From Flavobacteriales bacterium (GTDB lineage Bacteria > Bacteroidota > Bacteroidia > NS11-12g > UBA955): a DNA stretch of 64,000 nucleotides. Below the pieces are notes generated by a model. That model made no database searches, was not told the DNA's origin, and saw nothing but the letters and a program-made list of their open reading frames with translations. Within the stretch, counting starts at the first letter, position 1, and each line of letters starts with the position of its first letter. Of this stretch, positions 37,519 through 48,714 are shown in pieces. The position numbers and the translations under genes are program-made. The stretch spans positions 16,659-80,658 of the forward strand of contig CANFLS010000009.1 of the NCBI GenBank assembly GCA_947447955.1, written 5' to 3'.

Positions 37519-39615
37519 ATGGCACGCGATTTAAATTTTACTAGAAACATTGGTATTGCAGCTCACATTGATGCTGGTAAGACTACCACAACTGAACGTA
37601 TATTGTATTATGCAGGTGTAAATCACAAAATTGGTGAGGTACATGACGGTGCAGCTACAATGGACTGGATGGCACAAGAGCAAGAAAGAGGTATTACAAT
37701 TACTTCTGCTGCTACAACTGTATTCTGGAAATATAGAGATAACAATTATCACATTAATATTATCGACACACCTGGTCACGTAGATTTTACCGTTGAGGTA
37801 AATCGTTCATTACGTGTATTGGATGGGTTGGTTTTCTTGTTTAGTTCTGTTGATGGTGTTGAGCCTCAGTCAGAAACTAACTGGCGTTTAGCAAATAACT
37901 ATAATGTTGCGCGTATTGGTTTCGTTAATAAAATGGACCGTTCAGGAGCTGACTTTTTAAATGTTGTTAAACAAGTGAAAACAATGTTAGGTTCTCATGC
38001 TGTTCCATTGCAGTTACCAATTGGTGCTGAAGATCAGTTCAAAGGTGTTGTTGATTTGATCAACTTCCGTGGAATGATTTGGAATGAACATGATTCAGGA
38101 ATGACATACGAAACTATGGATATTCCAGCTGACATGATTGAAGAAGCTACTTATTGGAGAGAGCAACTTTTAGAAGCTGTTTCTGAGTATGATGACAAAT
38201 TGATGGAGAAATTCTTCGAAGATCCTGCTTCTATAACTGAAGCTGAAATCTTGGCTGCACTTCGTCCTGCTGTTATTGATATGAAAATTGTACCAATGAT
38301 GTGTGGATCATCTTTCAAAAACAAAGGTGTTCAAACAATGTTGGATATGGTAATGGAATTGTTGCCTAGCCCTATCGATAAAGGTGGTGCTAAAGGTATA
38401 AATCCTAAAACTGAAAAAGAAGAAGTACGTAAACCAGACTATAACGAACCATTTTGCGCATTGGCATTTAAAATTGCTACTGATCCTTATGTAGGTCGTT
38501 TGTGTTTCCTTAGAGCTTACTCTGGTAAGTTGGATGCGGGTTCTTATGTATTGAACATGAGAACTGGTAACAAAGAGCGTATTTCTCGTATCTTCCAAAT
38601 GCATGCAAACAAACAGAACCCTATTGATTATTTGGGTGCTGGTGATATTGGAGCTGCAGTAGGATTCAAAGATATCAGAACTGGAGATACATTGGTTGTT
38701 GAAAATGCACCAATTATTCTTGAGTCAATGGTATTCCCTGAACCAGTAATTGGTTTGGCGGTTGAACCAAAAACTCAAGCGGATATGGATAAATTGGGTA
38801 TGGCTTTGAATAAATTAGCTGAAGAGGATCCAACATTCAAAGTTCACACAGATCAAGAAACTGGTCAAACAGTTATCTCTGGTATGGGTGAATTACACTT
38901 AGATATCATCGTGGATCGTTTGAAACGTGAATTTAAGGTTGAATGTAATCAAGGTGCTCCACAGGTTGCTTATAAAGAAGCGTTAACCAAGAAATATACC
39001 CACCGTGAAACATACAAGAAACAAACAGGTGGTCGTGGTAAATTTGCTGATATTCAGTTTGAACTTGGTCCTGCAGACGATACATTCGTTGGTGAAGGTT
39101 TACAGTTCGTAAATGATATCGTAGGTGGTTCTATTCCACGTGAATTTATTCCTGCTGTTGAAAAAGGTTTCAAAGCTTCAATGGCGAATGGTTGTTTGGC
39201 TGGATATCCTATCGATCGTATTAAAGTACGTTTGTTTGACGGATCTTTCCACGCAGTTGACTCAGATTCATTGTCGTTTGAAATTGCAGCTAAGTCTGGT
39301 TTCAGAGAAGCATCAAGAAGTTGTGGACCTGTATTGTTAGAACCAATCATGAAATTGGAGGTTGTAACACCAGCTGAAAATACCGGAGATGTAATGGGAG
39401 ATTTGAATCGTCGTCGTGGCCAAATGGAAGGTATCGATGAACGTGCAGGTTCTCAAGTAGTAAAAGCAAAAGTACCATTGAGTGAAATGTTCGGTTATGT
39501 AACAACGTTACGTACAATCACCTCTGGTCGTGCAAGTAGTACAATGGAATTCAACAATTATGCTGAAACTCCAAAAGGTATTGCAGAAGAAGTTTTAAAG
39601 AAAGTTAAAGCGTAA
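37519..39615 (+). CDS. fusA: Translation elongation factor G
   Basis: 698 residues. The G domain motifs are all present: G1 [15 protein letters not shown]2 region [12 protein letters not shown]3 [10 protein letters not shown]4 NKMDRSG. Domains II-V follow, with [20 protein letters not shown] typical of domain IV. A ribosome translocase and recycling factor. No sign of the FusB or EF-G2 variants. In this locus fusA is followed directly by rpsJ with no tuf gene, as is usual in Bacteroidota. Confidence 0.97.
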   Translation: MARDLNFTRNIGIAAHIDAGKTTTTERILYYAGVNHKIGEVHDGAATMDWMAQEQERGITITSAATTVFWKYRDNNYHINIIDTPGHVDFTVEVNRSLRVLDGLVFLFSSVDGVEPQSETNWRLANNYNVARIGFVNKMDRSGADFLNVVKQVKTMLGSHAVPLQLPIGAEDQFKGVVDLINFRGMIWNEHDSGMTYETMDIPADMIEEATYWREQLLEAVSEYDDKLMEKFFEDPASITEAEILAALRPAVIDMKIVPMMCGSSFKNKGVQTMLDMVMELLPSPIDKGGAKGINPKTEKEEVRKPDYNEPFCALAFKIATDPYVGRLCFLRAYSGKLDAGSYVLNMRTGNKERISRIFQMHANKQNPIDYLGAGDIGAAVGFKDIRTGDTLVVENAPIILESMVFPEPVIGLAVEPKTQADMDKLGMALNKLAEEDPTFKVHTDQETGQTVISGMGELHLDIIVDRLKREFKVECNQGAPQVAYKEALTKKYTHRETYKKQTGGRGKFADIQFELGPADDTFVGEGLQFVNDIVGGSIPREFIPAVEKGFKASMANGCLAGYPIDRIKVRLFDGSFHAVDSDSLSFEIAAKSGFREASRSCGPVLLEPIMKLEVVTPAENTGDVMGDLNRRRGQMEGIDERAGSQVVKAKVPLSEMFGYVTTLRTITSGRASSTMEFNNYAETPKGIAEEVLKKVKA

Positions 39616-39632
39616 GCTTAATTGAAATAATA

Positions 39633-39941
39633 ATGGTAAGCCAAAAGATAAGAATCAAGTTAAAGTCTTTCGATCATAATTTGCTGGATAAATCAGCAGA
39701 GAAGATAGTGAAAGCGGTACGCACCACCGGAGTCGTAGTAAGTGGACCGGTGCCTCTACCAACCCGTAAGAAAATTTTCACTGTTTTGCGTTCACCCCAC
39801 GTGAACAAAAAAGCAAGGGAACAGTTCCAATATTGTACTTATCAGCGTTTGATTGATATTTTCAATGGTTCAACTAAAACAGTTGATGCATTAATGAAAA
39901 TTGAATTGCCAAGCGGAGTTGAGGTTGAAATTAAATTGTAA
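39633..39941 (+). CDS. rpsJ: Ribosomal protein uS10
   Basis: 102 residues: [19 protein letters not shown] and [20 protein letters not shown]. It is also the NusE component of antitermination complexes. First gene of the S10 section. Confidence 0.97.
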   Translation: MVSQKIRIKLKSFDHNLLDKSAEKIVKAVRTTGVVVSGPVPLPTRKKIFTVLRSPHVNKKAREQFQYCTYQRLIDIFNGSTKTVDALMKIELPSGVEVEIKL

Positions 39942-39946
39942 GAGCG

Positions 39947-40564
39947 ATGAACGGTTTAATAGGAAAAAAATTAGGAATGACTAGCATCTTTAATGAAGAT
40001 GGAAAAAGAGTTGCTTGTACAGTAATTCAAGCTGGTCCTTGTGTAGTTTCACAAGTAAAAACTGTTTCTAACGATGGTTACGATGCAGTTCAATTGGCTT
40101 ACGGAGATAAAAAAGAAAAGCATTCTAATGCTGCTCAAATTGGTCACTTTGAAAAAGCAAAAACTTCAGCTAAATCTGAAGTAGTTGAATTCAGAGATTT
40201 TCCAACTGATATGTTATTAGGATCTATATTGGATGTAACTATTTTTGAAGTTGGTGATTTCGTAGACGTAATCGGAACTTCAAAAGGTAAAGGTTTCCAA
40301 GGTGTTGTTAAACGTCATGGTTTTGCTGGGGTTGGTGAAGCTTCTCACGGTCAACATAATCGTTTGAGAGCTCCAGGTTCTATTGGTGCTTGTTCTTTCC
40401 CTGGTCGTGTATTCAAAGGAATGCGTATGGCTGGTAGAACGGGTGGCGATAGAGTGAAATCTACAAACTTAACAATTTTGAAAATTGATGCGGAAAGAAA
40501 CCTTTTAGTAATAAAAGGATCGGTTCCTGGTCATAATGGTGCAACTGTAATAATTGAAAAATAA
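39947..40564 (+). CDS. rplC: Ribosomal protein uL3
   Basis: 205 residues: [19 protein letters not shown], then [17 protein letters not shown] and the [13 protein letters not shown] loop that reaches toward the peptidyl-transferase centre. Confidence 0.97.
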   Translation: MNGLIGKKLGMTSIFNEDGKRVACTVIQAGPCVVSQVKTVSNDGYDAVQLAYGDKKEKHSNAAQIGHFEKAKTSAKSEVVEFRDFPTDMLLGSILDVTIFEVGDFVDVIGTSKGKGFQGVVKRHGFAGVGEASHGQHNRLRAPGSIGACSFPGRVFKGMRMAGRTGGDRVKSTNLTILKIDAERNLLVIKGSVPGHNGATVIIEK

Positions 40565-40568
40565 GATC

Positions 40569-41195
40569 ATGGAAGTTAAAGTTTTAAATAAACAAGGTAC
40601 AGAAACTGGTCGTACAGTTACTTTGTCAACCGATATTTTTGGTGTAGAACCTAATGATCATGCTATCTATTTGGATGTCAAGCAGTTCATGGCTAACCAA
40701 CGTCAAGGTACACACAAAACCAAAGACAGAACAGAGATTTCACGTTCAACACGTAAGATCTTCCGTCAAAAAGGTACAGGTGGAGCACGTCACGGTTCAT
40801 TAAAAAGTGGTATATTTGTAGGCGGTGCTAGAATTCATGGTCCACGTCCAAGAGATTATTCATTTAAATTGAATAAAAAATTGAAGCGTTTGGCTCGTAT
40901 TTCAGCTTTATCGTATAAAGCAAAAGATAATCAAATTGTGGTAATAGAAGATTTCAACATGACAATGCCTAAGACTTCTGAGTTTGTAGGTTTGTTGAAA
41001 GCTTTGAATGTTACCGGTAGATCATTGTTTGTTACTCCAGATACAGATAAAAATGTTTATTTGTCTGGTCGTAACATTGAAGGAAACACTGTAATGCGTG
41101 CTGCTGATTTGAACACTTATGAAGTATTAAAAGCTTCAAGTTTAATATTAACAGAAAGTTCTATTTCTAAAATAGAGGAGACTAATAAAAAATGA
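40569..41195 (+). CDS. rplD: Ribosomal protein uL4
   Basis: 208 residues from the ATG at 40569 ([17 protein letters not shown]), 4 bases after rplC; an in-frame ATG at 40554 inside rplC is rejected. The exit-tunnel loop [19 protein letters not shown] is typical. Ends in an ATGA overlap with rplW. Confidence 0.96.
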   Translation: MEVKVLNKQGTETGRTVTLSTDIFGVEPNDHAIYLDVKQFMANQRQGTHKTKDRTEISRSTRKIFRQKGTGGARHGSLKSGIFVGGARIHGPRPRDYSFKLNKKLKRLARISALSYKAKDNQIVVIEDFNMTMPKTSEFVGLLKALNVTGRSLFVTPDTDKNVYLSGRNIEGNTVMRAADLNTYEVLKASSLILTESSISKIEETNKK

Positions 41196-41476
41196 TACTG
41201 AAGAAACCATTGATAACTGAGAAAATGACTTCTCTAATGGACAAAAGAGGACAGTACGGTTTCGTTGTAGATCCAAAATCTACAAAAGATGAAATTAAAG
41301 CTGAAGTTGAAAAGTTCTATGGAGTTGAAGTTGCATCAGTTAACACTATGATCACACGGGGGAAAGCACGCAAGAATCGTCGTACAGGCCAAATCTCCGG
41401 TTATACTAACAAGTATAAAAAGGCTATTATTACATTGAAAGAAGGATTTACAATTGATTTTTACGAAAACATCTAA
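41192..41476 (+). CDS. rplW: Ribosomal protein uL23
   Basis: 94 residues, [20 protein letters not shown]. Sits at the tunnel exit and is a docking site for trigger factor and SRP. Coupled to rplD (ATGA) and rplB (TAATG). Confidence 0.96.
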   Translation: MILKKPLITEKMTSLMDKRGQYGFVVDPKSTKDEIKAEVEKFYGVEVASVNTMITRGKARKNRRTGQISGYTNKYKKAIITLKEGFTIDFYENI

Positions 41477-42312
41477 TGGGAGTACGTCGTCTTAAACCAA
41501 CAACTCCAGGACAAAGATTTCGCGTGGCGAATACCTTTGAGGAAATTACTACAGATAAGCCAGAAAAGTCATTACTTGTTCCTATAAAGAAATCAGGTGG
41601 ACGTAACAACCAAGGTCGTATGACAGTACGTTTCATTGGTGGTGGTCACAAACGTAGATACCGTCTTATCGATTTCAAAAGAAATAATTTTGGAATAGTA
41701 GGTGAGGTTAAAACAGTAGAATATGATCCAAACAGAAGTGCATTCATCTCTTTAGTTGAATATTCTGATGGAGAAAAAAGATATATCATTGCGCCAAATG
41801 GTGTTAAAGTAGGGCAAAAAGTTGAACAAGGTCCAGGTGTAGTGCCTGAAATTGGAAACGCTTTGTTGTTAACTGAAATTCCTTTGGGAACTTTGATTCA
41901 TAATATTGAAATGTCGCCAGGCCAAGGAGCTAAAATTTGCAGAAGTGCAGGATCTTACGCTCAGTTAATGGCTCGTGAAGGGAAATATGCTTCAATTAAA
42001 TTGCCATCAGGAGAAAGTCGTTTGATTTTGTCAGCTTGTTTGGCTACTATTGGATCTGTTTCAAATAGCGAACACAGCCAAGAAGTTAAAGGTAAAGCTG
42101 GTCGTTCAAGATGGCTCGGTATTCGTCCTAGAACTAGAAGTTCTGTGATGAACCCAGTCGATCACCCAATGGGTGGTGGTGAAGGTCGTAGTAAAGGTGG
42201 TCAACCAAGATCACGTAACTTGATCTACTCACAAGGTCAGAAAACTCGTGCACCGAAGAAAAGCAGCTCTAAGTTGATTATCGAGAAAAGAAAGTCTATC
42301 CGCAATAAGTAA
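41476..42312 (+). CDS. rplB: Ribosomal protein uL2
   Basis: 278 residues. [15 protein letters not shown] near the start and the highly conserved [13 protein letters not shown] (catalytic-centre His) near the C-terminus. Start overlaps the rplW stop. Confidence 0.97.
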   Translation: MGVRRLKPTTPGQRFRVANTFEEITTDKPEKSLLVPIKKSGGRNNQGRMTVRFIGGGHKRRYRLIDFKRNNFGIVGEVKTVEYDPNRSAFISLVEYSDGEKRYIIAPNGVKVGQKVEQGPGVVPEIGNALLLTEIPLGTLIHNIEMSPGQGAKICRSAGSYAQLMAREGKYASIKLPSGESRLILSACLATIGSVSNSEHSQEVKGKAGRSRWLGIRPRTRSSVMNPVDHPMGGGEGRSKGGQPRSRNLIYSQGQKTRAPKKSSSKLIIEKRKSIRNK

Positions 42313-42331
42313 TAATTAGAGAACAAGCGAA

Positions 42332-42589
42332 ATGGCAAGATCCATAAAAAAAGGACCCTTTGTAGACATCAAATTGATGCACAAAGTTGATGTCTTGAAC
42401 GAATCAAAGAAAAAATCTGTGATCAAAACTTGGTCACGTAGAAGTTTAATTATCCCTGATTTTGTAGGGCATACTTTTGCAGTACACAACGGAAATAAAT
42501 TTATCCCAGTATATGTTACCGAAAATATGGTAGGTCATAAATTAGGTGAATTTGCTCCAACTAGAACATACAAAGGACACGGAAAATAA
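42332..42589 (+). CDS. rpsS: Ribosomal protein uS19
   Basis: 85 residues: [37 protein letters not shown] and [16 protein letters not shown]. Head of the small subunit. Confidence 0.97.
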   Translation: MARSIKKGPFVDIKLMHKVDVLNESKKKSVIKTWSRRSLIIPDFVGHTFAVHNGNKFIPVYVTENMVGHKLGEFAPTRTYKGHGK

Positions 42590-42596
42590 AAGGAAC

Positions 42597-42968
42597 ATGG
42601 AAGCTAAAGCAATTTTAAGAAACTGTCCGTTGTCACCACGTAAGATGAGAATGGTGGCGGATTTGGTTAGAGGCCAACGTGTTGAAAGAGCGTTGAACAT
42701 CCTTCAATTCAATCAAAAACCTACGTATGCAATCTATTTGAGCAAATTAATCAAGAGTGGTATTGCCAATTGGGGTGTTATCAATCCAGATGACCGTATT
42801 GAAGATGGTGAATTGTTTATCAAAACTATCCTTGTTGATGGTGGCGTAACAATGAAGCGTTTGAGAACTGCTCCACAAGGTCGTGGTTACAGAATTAGAA
42901 AAAGATCAAACCACGTAACTGTGATTATTGATAGTTTAAAGAATAAAAATAACGAAACGGAAGCATAA
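42597..42968 (+). CDS. rplV: Ribosomal protein uL22
   Basis: 123 residues from the ATG at 42597 ([18 protein letters not shown]); AGGA lies five bases before it. The beta-hairpin region [20 protein letters not shown] reaches into the exit tunnel. An upstream in-frame ATG inside rpsS is rejected. Confidence 0.96.
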   Translation: MEAKAILRNCPLSPRKMRMVADLVRGQRVERALNILQFNQKPTYAIYLSKLIKSGIANWGVINPDDRIEDGELFIKTILVDGGVTMKRLRTAPQGRGYRIRKRSNHVTVIIDSLKNKNNETEA

Positions 42969-42970
42969 AA

Positions 42971-43711
42971 ATGGGACAAAAAATTAACCCTATAGGATTT
43001 CGTCTAGGTATCATCCGTGGTTGGGATTCTAACTGGTACGGAGGTAAAGACTACGGCGATAAATTGGTAGAAGACGAAAAAATTCGTAAATACCTTACTG
43101 TGCGTATTCCAAAAGGAGGAATTGCAAAAGTAATTATCGAACGTACATTAAAGCGTATTACATTGACAATTAACACATCTAGACCAGGTATTGTAATTGG
43201 TAAAGGTGGTCAAGAAGTTGATGCTATTCGCGAAGAGATTAAAAAGATAACTGGTAAAGATGTACAAATTAACATCAATGAAATTAAGCGTCCTGAATTA
43301 GATGCGCGTTTGGTTGGTGAAAATATTGCACAACAAATCGAAAACCGTTTCTCATATAAGCGTGCAATTAAGAATGCCATCCAAGGAACAATGAAAATGG
43401 GTGCTGACGGAATTAAAGTTCGTATCAGTGGTCGTTTGAATGGTGGTGAGATTGCTCGTTCAGAAATGTATAAAGAAGGAAGAACGCCATTGCACACATT
43501 GCGTTCAAACATTGACTATGCATTGGTAGAAGCGCAAACAGTTTATGGTAAAATCGGTATTAAAGTATGGTTGTGTAAAGGTGAAATTTACGGTAAAGTA
43601 GATTTGTCTCCACAAACAGAAACCGATAGGAAAGGTTCAAATAATAGAGGTAACGATAGAAGAGACCGTGGTGGTCGTGACCGTCGTGATCGTCGTCGTA
43701 ATAATGCATAA
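42971..43711 (+). CDS. rpsC: Ribosomal protein uS3 with an Arg/Asp-rich tail
   Basis: 246 residues. KH domain with [19 protein letters not shown]-terminal domain with [15 protein letters not shown]. The last about 27 residues (from KGSNNRGND) are an Arg/Asp/Gly/Asn repeat built on an RRDR unit. It forms part of the mRNA entry channel helicase. Confidence 0.97.
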   Translation: MGQKINPIGFRLGIIRGWDSNWYGGKDYGDKLVEDEKIRKYLTVRIPKGGIAKVIIERTLKRITLTINTSRPGIVIGKGGQEVDAIREEIKKITGKDVQININEIKRPELDARLVGENIAQQIENRFSYKRAIKNAIQGTMKMGADGIKVRISGRLNGGEIARSEMYKEGRTPLHTLRSNIDYALVEAQTVYGKIGIKVWLCKGEIYGKVDLSPQTETDRKGSNNRGNDRRDRGGRDRRDRRRNNA

Positions 43712-43722
43712 GGAGTAGAATA

Positions 43723-44148
43723 ATGCTGAGTCCAAAAAGAACGAAATTTAGAAAACAACATAAAGGCCGTGTACACGGTATGGCTACTAGAGGTCATCGC
43801 GTAGTGTTCGGTAGCTTTGGTTTAAAATCGCTTGAGCCTCACTGGATAACTTCTCGTCAAATAGAAGCTGCCAGGATTGCTTTAACACGTTATTTAAAGC
43901 GTGAAGGTCAAGTGTGGATCAGAATTTTCCCTGACAAACCTATTACAAAGAAACCTGCAGAGGTTCGTATGGGTAAGGGTAAAGGTGCTCCTGAATATTG
44001 GGTTGCTATCGTGAAACCAGGAACAATTATGTTTGAGGTTGCCGGTGTACCTATGGAAATTGCAAAAGAAGGTATTCGCCTTGCAGCACAGAAATTACCT
44101 GTGTCTTGTAAGTTTGTTGTACGTCCTGATTATAACGAGGAGGCTTAA
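43723..44148 (+). CDS. rplP: Ribosomal protein uL16
   Basis: 141 residues: [58 protein letters not shown] clear Shine-Dalgarno AGGAG (43711-43715) stands 7 bases before the ATG, unlike most genes here. Confidence 0.97.
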   Translation: MLSPKRTKFRKQHKGRVHGMATRGHRVVFGSFGLKSLEPHWITSRQIEAARIALTRYLKREGQVWIRIFPDKPITKKPAEVRMGKGKGAPEYWVAIVKPGTIMFEVAGVPMEIAKEGIRLAAQKLPVSCKFVVRPDYNEEA

Positions 44149-44150
44149 TT

Positions 44151-44384
44151 ATGAAATTCGAAGAAATTAAATCATTACCAAATAAAGAATTGGTAGAACG
44201 TTACAGAGAAGAACGCAAACTTTTGACACAAATGAAGTTTCAAAATGCGGTTTCTCAAATAGATGGTCCTCATAAGTTGAAGGAATCAAGAAAGAATATT
44301 GCACGTATGTTAACTGAGTTAAACTCACGTAGAACTGAAGCTGAGTACCAGGCATACCTTAAAAAAACGAGTGAAGAAAACTAA
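44151..44384 (+). CDS. rpmC: Ribosomal protein uL29
   Basis: 77 residues, helical: [20 protein letters not shown], ending in a slightly long acidic tail KKTSEEN. GAGGAGG (44137-44143) lies 7 bases before the ATG. The stop overlaps the rpsQ start (TAATG). Confidence 0.95.
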   Translation: MKFEEIKSLPNKELVERYREERKLLTQMKFQNAVSQIDGPHKLKESRKNIARMLTELNSRRTEAEYQAYLKKTSEEN

Positions 44385-44644
44385 TGGAAACAATTAGAAA
44401 CTCCAGAAAAGAAATCATAGGCATTGTGAGTAGTGCCAAAATGGACAAAACCATTGTGGTTGCCGTAGTTCGTAGTGTGAAACACCCGAAATATGGTAAA
44501 TATTTTAAGAAAACCAAAAAGTTTGCTGCCCATGACGAAACTAACCAATGTGGTGAGAACGATATCGTTCGCATCATGGAGACTCGTCCTTTGAGCAAAA
44601 ACAAATGTTGGAGATTAGTAGAAATCGTAGAAAAAGCGAAATAA
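44384..44644 (+). CDS. rpsQ: Ribosomal protein uS17
   Basis: 86 residues: [56 protein letters not shown]-fold protein of early 30S assembly. Confidence 0.96.
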   Translation: METIRNSRKEIIGIVSSAKMDKTIVVAVVRSVKHPKYGKYFKKTKKFAAHDETNQCGENDIVRIMETRPLSKNKCWRLVEIVEKAK

Positions 44645-44645
44645 C

Positions 44646-45014
44646 ATGGTACAAACAGAATCAAGATTAAAAGTTGCTGATAACAGCGGTGCTAAAGAAG
44701 TACTTTGTATTAGAGTACTAGGTGGTACTGGCCGACGTTATGCCAGTGTTGGTGATAAAATCGTAGTCAGTGTTAAGCATGCAATGCCAGGTGGAAACAT
44801 CAAAAAAGGTGCTGTATCTAAAGCTGTGGTTGTTCGTGTTAAGAAGGAAATTCGTAGAGCTGATGGTTCTTACATTCGCTTCGACGAGAATAGCTGCGTT
44901 TTGTTAAATAATTCAGATGAACCAAGAGGTACGCGCATCTTCGGTCCAGTGGCAAGAGAATTGCGCGATAAACAATTCATGAAAATTGTGTCATTGGCAC
45001 CTGAAGTATTATAA
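44646..45014 (+). CDS. rplN: Ribosomal protein uL14
   Basis: 122 residues: [40 protein letters not shown] and [13 protein letters not shown]. One base after rpsQ. Confidence 0.97.
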   Translation: MVQTESRLKVADNSGAKEVLCIRVLGGTGRRYASVGDKIVVSVKHAMPGGNIKKGAVSKAVVVRVKKEIRRADGSYIRFDENSCVLLNNSDEPRGTRIFGPVARELRDKQFMKIVSLAPEVL

Positions 45015-45016
45015 TC

Positions 45017-45343
45017 ATGGCGAAAAGCGCATTTAAATTACACATCAAAAAAGGCGATACCGTTTTGGTATTAGCTGGTGATGACAAAGGAAAATCTGGA
45101 AAAGTGTTAACTGTTTATCCAGAGAAAAGTAGAGCATTAATAGAAGGTTTAAATATTGTTAGTAAACATCGTAAACCTACTGCTCAAAATACTGGTGGTA
45201 AAATTGATAAAATTGAAGCTCCTATTCATATTTCTAATCTTATGGTTATGGTTGGTGGTAATCCAACTCGTATCGGTAGAAAATTAAATGAGAATAATAA
45301 ACTTCAACGTTTTGCTAAAAAAACTGGAGAATTTATTAAATAA
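45017..45343 (+). CDS. rplX: Ribosomal protein uL24
   Basis: 108 residues with the KOW motif [19 protein letters not shown]. An early assembly initiator of the large subunit. Confidence 0.96.
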   Translation: MAKSAFKLHIKKGDTVLVLAGDDKGKSGKVLTVYPEKSRALIEGLNIVSKHRKPTAQNTGGKIDKIEAPIHISNLMVMVGGNPTRIGRKLNENNKLQRFAKKTGEFIK

Positions 45344-45350
45344 TTAAATT

Positions 45351-45902
45351 ATGAGTTACGTTCCAAGATTAAGAGATAAATATTCGGCTGAAGTTGTTCC
45401 TGCAATGATGGAAAAATTCAACTATAAAAATGTAATGCAAATTCCTTGCATCACTAAAGTTGTTTTGAACCAAGGTGTAGGTGCTGCCGTAAATGATAAA
45501 AAATTAGTAGATGCTGCCATCGATGAGATGTCAAAAATTACTGGTCAAAAAGCACAAGCTACCTATTCTAAGAAAGCTATTTCTAACTTTAAATTAAGAG
45601 AGAATATGCCTATTGGTTGCAAAGTAACTTTGCGTAAAGAAAGAATGTTCGAATTCTTAGACAGATTGGTTTCTGTTGCACTTCCTCGTGTTCGTGATTT
45701 CCAAGGTTTGGAAGTTAAAGGATTTGATGGTAGAGGCAACTGGACTATGGGTATTACAGAACAAATCATTTTTCCTGAAATTGATATTGATAAAACCAAT
45801 AAAATTACGGGTATGGATATAACTGTGGTTACTTCTGCTAAGAATGACGAAGAGAGTTTAGAATTGTTAAAATTAATGGGTTTCCCTTTTAAAACTAAAT
45901 AA
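45351..45902 (+). CDS. rplE: Ribosomal protein uL5
   Basis: 183 residues: [55 protein letters not shown]. Binds 5S rRNA. Seven bases after rplX. Confidence 0.97.
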   Translation: MSYVPRLRDKYSAEVVPAMMEKFNYKNVMQIPCITKVVLNQGVGAAVNDKKLVDAAIDEMSKITGQKAQATYSKKAISNFKLRENMPIGCKVTLRKERMFEFLDRLVSVALPRVRDFQGLEVKGFDGRGNWTMGITEQIIFPEIDIDKTNKITGMDITVVTSAKNDEESLELLKLMGFPFKTK

Positions 45903-45905
45903 ATC

Positions 45906-46175
45906 ATGGCAAAAGAAAGTATGAAAGCCCGTCAGCGTAAGCGTGAATCAATGGTTGCACGCTATGCTGAAAAACGAGCTAAATTGAAAGCGGAAGGAAA
46001 TTATGACGAATTGCAAAAAATTCCTCGTAATGCTTCTCCAGTAAGATTGAGAAATCGTTGTAAAATTACTGGTAAACCGAGAGGGTATATGCGCGTTTTC
46101 GGAGTTTGTAGAAATCAATTCCGTGAATTAGCTAGTAATGGTAAAATTCCAGGTGTAACTAAATCAAGTTGGTAA
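45906..46175 (+). CDS. rpsN: Ribosomal protein uS14, zinc-free long form
   Basis: 89 residues ending [21 protein letters not shown]. The long form without the two CxxC pairs; the remaining cysteines (RCK and VCR) cannot make the four-Cys zinc site. So this copy needs no zinc. Confidence 0.96.
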   Translation: MAKESMKARQRKRESMVARYAEKRAKLKAEGNYDELQKIPRNASPVRLRNRCKITGKPRGYMRVFGVCRNQFRELASNGKIPGVTKSSW

Positions 46176-46187
46176 AATAGAAATAAA

Positions 46188-46586
46188 ATGACTGATCCTA
46201 TATCAGATTATCTAACGCGTTTGCGTAACGCAATCAAAGCGCAACATCGTATCGTAGAGATTCCTGCAAGTAATTTAAAAAGAGAGATTACTCGTGTACT
46301 TTATGAAAAAGGTTATATCCTTAAATATAAATTTGAGGAAACCGAAAACAAACAAGGTGTAATTAAAATTGCATTGAAATATAATGCTCAATCTAGACTA
46401 AGTGCTATTTCTTCTTTGAAGAGAGTTTCTAGTCCTGGTTTGAGAAAATATTCAGCAGCTTCCGACATTCCAAGAGTATTGAATGGCTTAGGTGTAGCAA
46501 TTATTACAACTTCTAGAGGTGTTATGACCGACAAAGAAGCCCGCACTTTAGGTGTTGGTGGAGAAATTCTTTGTTTTATCTCTTAA
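46188..46586 (+). CDS. rpsH: Ribosomal protein uS8
   Basis: 132 residues: MTDPISDYLTRLRNAIKAQH and the C-terminal GVAIITTSRGVMTDKEAR and GGEILCFIS. A known RNA-binding autoregulator of the spc operon in enteric bacteria; not tested for this phylum. Confidence 0.97.
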   Translation: MTDPISDYLTRLRNAIKAQHRIVEIPASNLKREITRVLYEKGYILKYKFEETENKQGVIKIALKYNAQSRLSAISSLKRVSSPGLRKYSAASDIPRVLNGLGVAIITTSRGVMTDKEARTLGVGGEILCFIS

Positions 46587-46620
46587 TCGTTAACTTTAAA
46601 ATTCAAATAAAAAAGAATAT

Positions 46621-47172
46621 ATGTCACGCGTAGGAAAAGCACCCATTCAGATTCCATCGAATGTGAATGTAACAGTAAACGTAGGATACGTTACTGCAAA
46701 GGGCCCTAAAGGAGAACTTTCTCAACCCATCGATCAAGACTTTACTGTTATTGTTGACAATGGAGTGATGACTGTAAATCGCCCAAGCGAGAGTAAACAG
46801 CATAAAAGCCTTCATGGTTTATACCGTTCATTACTAAATAATTTGGTAATAGGTGTAGGTCTTGGCCATACTGTAACTCAAGAACTTGTGGGTGTAGGTT
46901 ACAAAGTTTCAAACCAAGGCAACTTGGTAGAGTTTGTTTTAGGATACTCTCACAAAATCTTGTTACAAGTTCCTTCAGAAATTTCAGTAGCTACTGAAAC
47001 TGTGAAAGGTAAAAGCCCATCAATTACTATGACTTGTGTCGATAAGCAATTGTTAGGTCAAGTAGCAGCTAAAATCCGTTCATTACGTAAACCTGAACCA
47101 TACAAAGGAAAAGGTATTCGTTTTGCTGGAGAAGTTTTACGTAAAAAAGCAGGTAAGTCTGCATCTAAGTAA
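46621..47172 (+). CDS. rplF: Ribosomal protein uL6
   Basis: 183 residues: MSRVGKAPIQIPSNVNVTVN and the C-terminal KPEPYKGKGIRFAGEVLRKK. The 34-base gap before it is one of the longest inside the locus. Confidence 0.97.
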   Translation: MSRVGKAPIQIPSNVNVTVNVGYVTAKGPKGELSQPIDQDFTVIVDNGVMTVNRPSESKQHKSLHGLYRSLLNNLVIGVGLGHTVTQELVGVGYKVSNQGNLVEFVLGYSHKILLQVPSEISVATETVKGKSPSITMTCVDKQLLGQVAAKIRSLRKPEPYKGKGIRFAGEVLRKKAGKSASK

Positions 47173-47184
47173 GGAGGAATTAAA

Positions 47185-47541
47185 ATGGCAAAAAGTAAAA
47201 ATTCAAGAAGAGAAAAAATACGTAAACGCATTCGCGGCGTAATTTCGGGTACATCTGCTCGTCCACGCCTAAGTGTTTACCGTAGTAATAAAGATATCTA
47301 TGCTCAATTGATTGACGACAGTAAAGGAATTACCTTAGCTGCCGCGTCTTCAAGAGAAGCTGGTATCAATGAAGTGAAAGATAGCAAGGTAGCTAAAGCT
47401 ACTTTAGTAGGCAAAAAAATCGCTGAATTGGCAAAAGGTGCTGGAATTGAATCAGTAGTTTTCGACCGTGGTGGATATTTATACCATGGACGTGTTAAGA
47501 GTTTGGCTGATGGAGCCCGTGAGGGAGGTTTACAATTTTAA
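47185..47541 (+). CDS. rplR: Ribosomal protein uL18
   Basis: 118 residues: [40 protein letters not shown]. Binds 5S rRNA. A perfect AGGAGG (47172-47177) overlaps the end of the rplF stop, 7 bases before the ATG. Confidence 0.97.
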   Translation: MAKSKNSRREKIRKRIRGVISGTSARPRLSVYRSNKDIYAQLIDDSKGITLAAASSREAGINEVKDSKVAKATLVGKKIAELAKGAGIESVVFDRGGYLYHGRVKSLADGAREGGLQF

Positions 47542-47552
47542 TTTAAAAAACA

Positions 47553-48071
47553 ATGTCAAATAAAAACATAGTTAGAGTTCGTCCAGGTGAATTAACCTTA
47601 ACCGAAAAAGTAGTTAATATTAACCGTGTTGCTAAAGTTACCAAAGGTGGTAGAACTTTTAGCTTCACAGCTTTGGTTGTTGTTGGTGATGGTCATGGTA
47701 CAGTAGGACATGGTCTTGGTAAATCAAATGAGGTTATCGATGCAATTAATAAAGGTATTGAAGACGCTAAGAAAAATTTGATTAAAGTTCCTGTTATTAA
47801 TGGTACTGTTCCTCACGAACAATTAGGCAAATTTGGTGGTGGTCGTGTTTTCTTGAAACCTGCTTCTCATGGTACTGGTGTTATTGCCGGTGGTGCTATG
47901 CGTTCAGTTTTAGAAAGTGCTGGTGTTACCGATGTATTGGCTAAATCTAAAGGTTCGTCTAACCCACATAACGTGGTTAAAGCAACTTTTGATGCCCTTA
48001 CAAGTATGAGAGATCCACATACCGTTGCTCATATGCGCGGTATAAGTATGAAACAAGTATTTAATGGTTAA
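47553..48071 (+). CDS. rpsE: Ribosomal protein uS5
   Basis: 172 residues: [37 protein letters not shown] and [19 protein letters not shown]. Decoding-fidelity protein. Confidence 0.97.
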   Translation: MSNKNIVRVRPGELTLTEKVVNINRVAKVTKGGRTFSFTALVVVGDGHGTVGHGLGKSNEVIDAINKGIEDAKKNLIKVPVINGTVPHEQLGKFGGGRVFLKPASHGTGVIAGGAMRSVLESAGVTDVLAKSKGSSNPHNVVKATFDALTSMRDPHTVAHMRGISMKQVFNG

Positions 48072-48075
48072 AATC

Positions 48076-48255
48076 ATGGGAAAAGTTAAAATTACCCAAA
48101 TTAAAAGTGGTATTGGATATCCAAAAAACCAAAAAGCTACTTTAAGAGCATTAGGACTTAGAAAAATGAACGCGTCTCGTGAAGTTGAGTTGAACCCTCA
48201 AGTCGAAGGAATGATTCGCACAGTTAATCACCTATTAAAAGTAGAAAACGCCTAA
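48076..48255 (+). CDS. rpmD: Ribosomal protein uL30
   Basis: 59 residues from the ATG at 48076 (MGKVKITQIKSGIGYPKNQK), 4 bases after rpsE. An in-frame ATG at 48064 overlaps rpsE and adds MVKI; the shorter start fits the family better. Confidence 0.94.
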   Translation: MGKVKITQIKSGIGYPKNQKATLRALGLRKMNASREVELNPQVEGMIRTVNHLLKVENA

Positions 48256-48259
48256 TTAT

Positions 48260-48712
48260 ATGAATTTAAGTAATCTAAAACCTGCTGCAGGTTCAGTAAA
48301 AAACCGTAAAAGAATTGGTCGTGGACAAGGTTCTGGTAGAGGTGGTACTTCTACTAAAGGTCATAAAGGTGCTCAATCTAGAACTGGTTATTCTCGTAAA
48401 ATCGGTTTTGAAGGTGGTCAAATGCCATTGCAACGTCGTATTCCTAAAGGTGGATTCAAAAACATTAATCGTGTTGAATACGCTTCTGTGAATTTAGATG
48501 TATTGCAACAACTTGCTGAAAATTTGAATATCAGCAAAATTGATCGCCAACTCTTGATTGACAAAAATTTAATTCATAAAAATGAATTGTTCAAAGTATT
48601 AGGTCGTGGTGAAATCACAGCTTCTTTGGAAGTTCATGCAAATAAATTTAGTGAAACTGCAAAAGCTGCTATTGAAAAAGCAGGTGGTAGCACTCACACA
48701 ATTGGTAGATAA
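48260..48712 (+). CDS. rplO: Ribosomal protein uL15
   Basis: 150 residues: MNLSNLKPAAGSVKNRKRIG, GSGRGGTSTKGHKGAQSR, GFEGGQMPLQRRIPKGGF. Late assembly protein of the large subunit. Confidence 0.97.
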   Translation: MNLSNLKPAAGSVKNRKRIGRGQGSGRGGTSTKGHKGAQSRTGYSRKIGFEGGQMPLQRRIPKGGFKNINRVEYASVNLDVLQQLAENLNISKIDRQLLIDKNLIHKNELFKVLGRGEITASLEVHANKFSETAKAAIEKAGGSTHTIGR

Positions 48713-48714
48713 GC

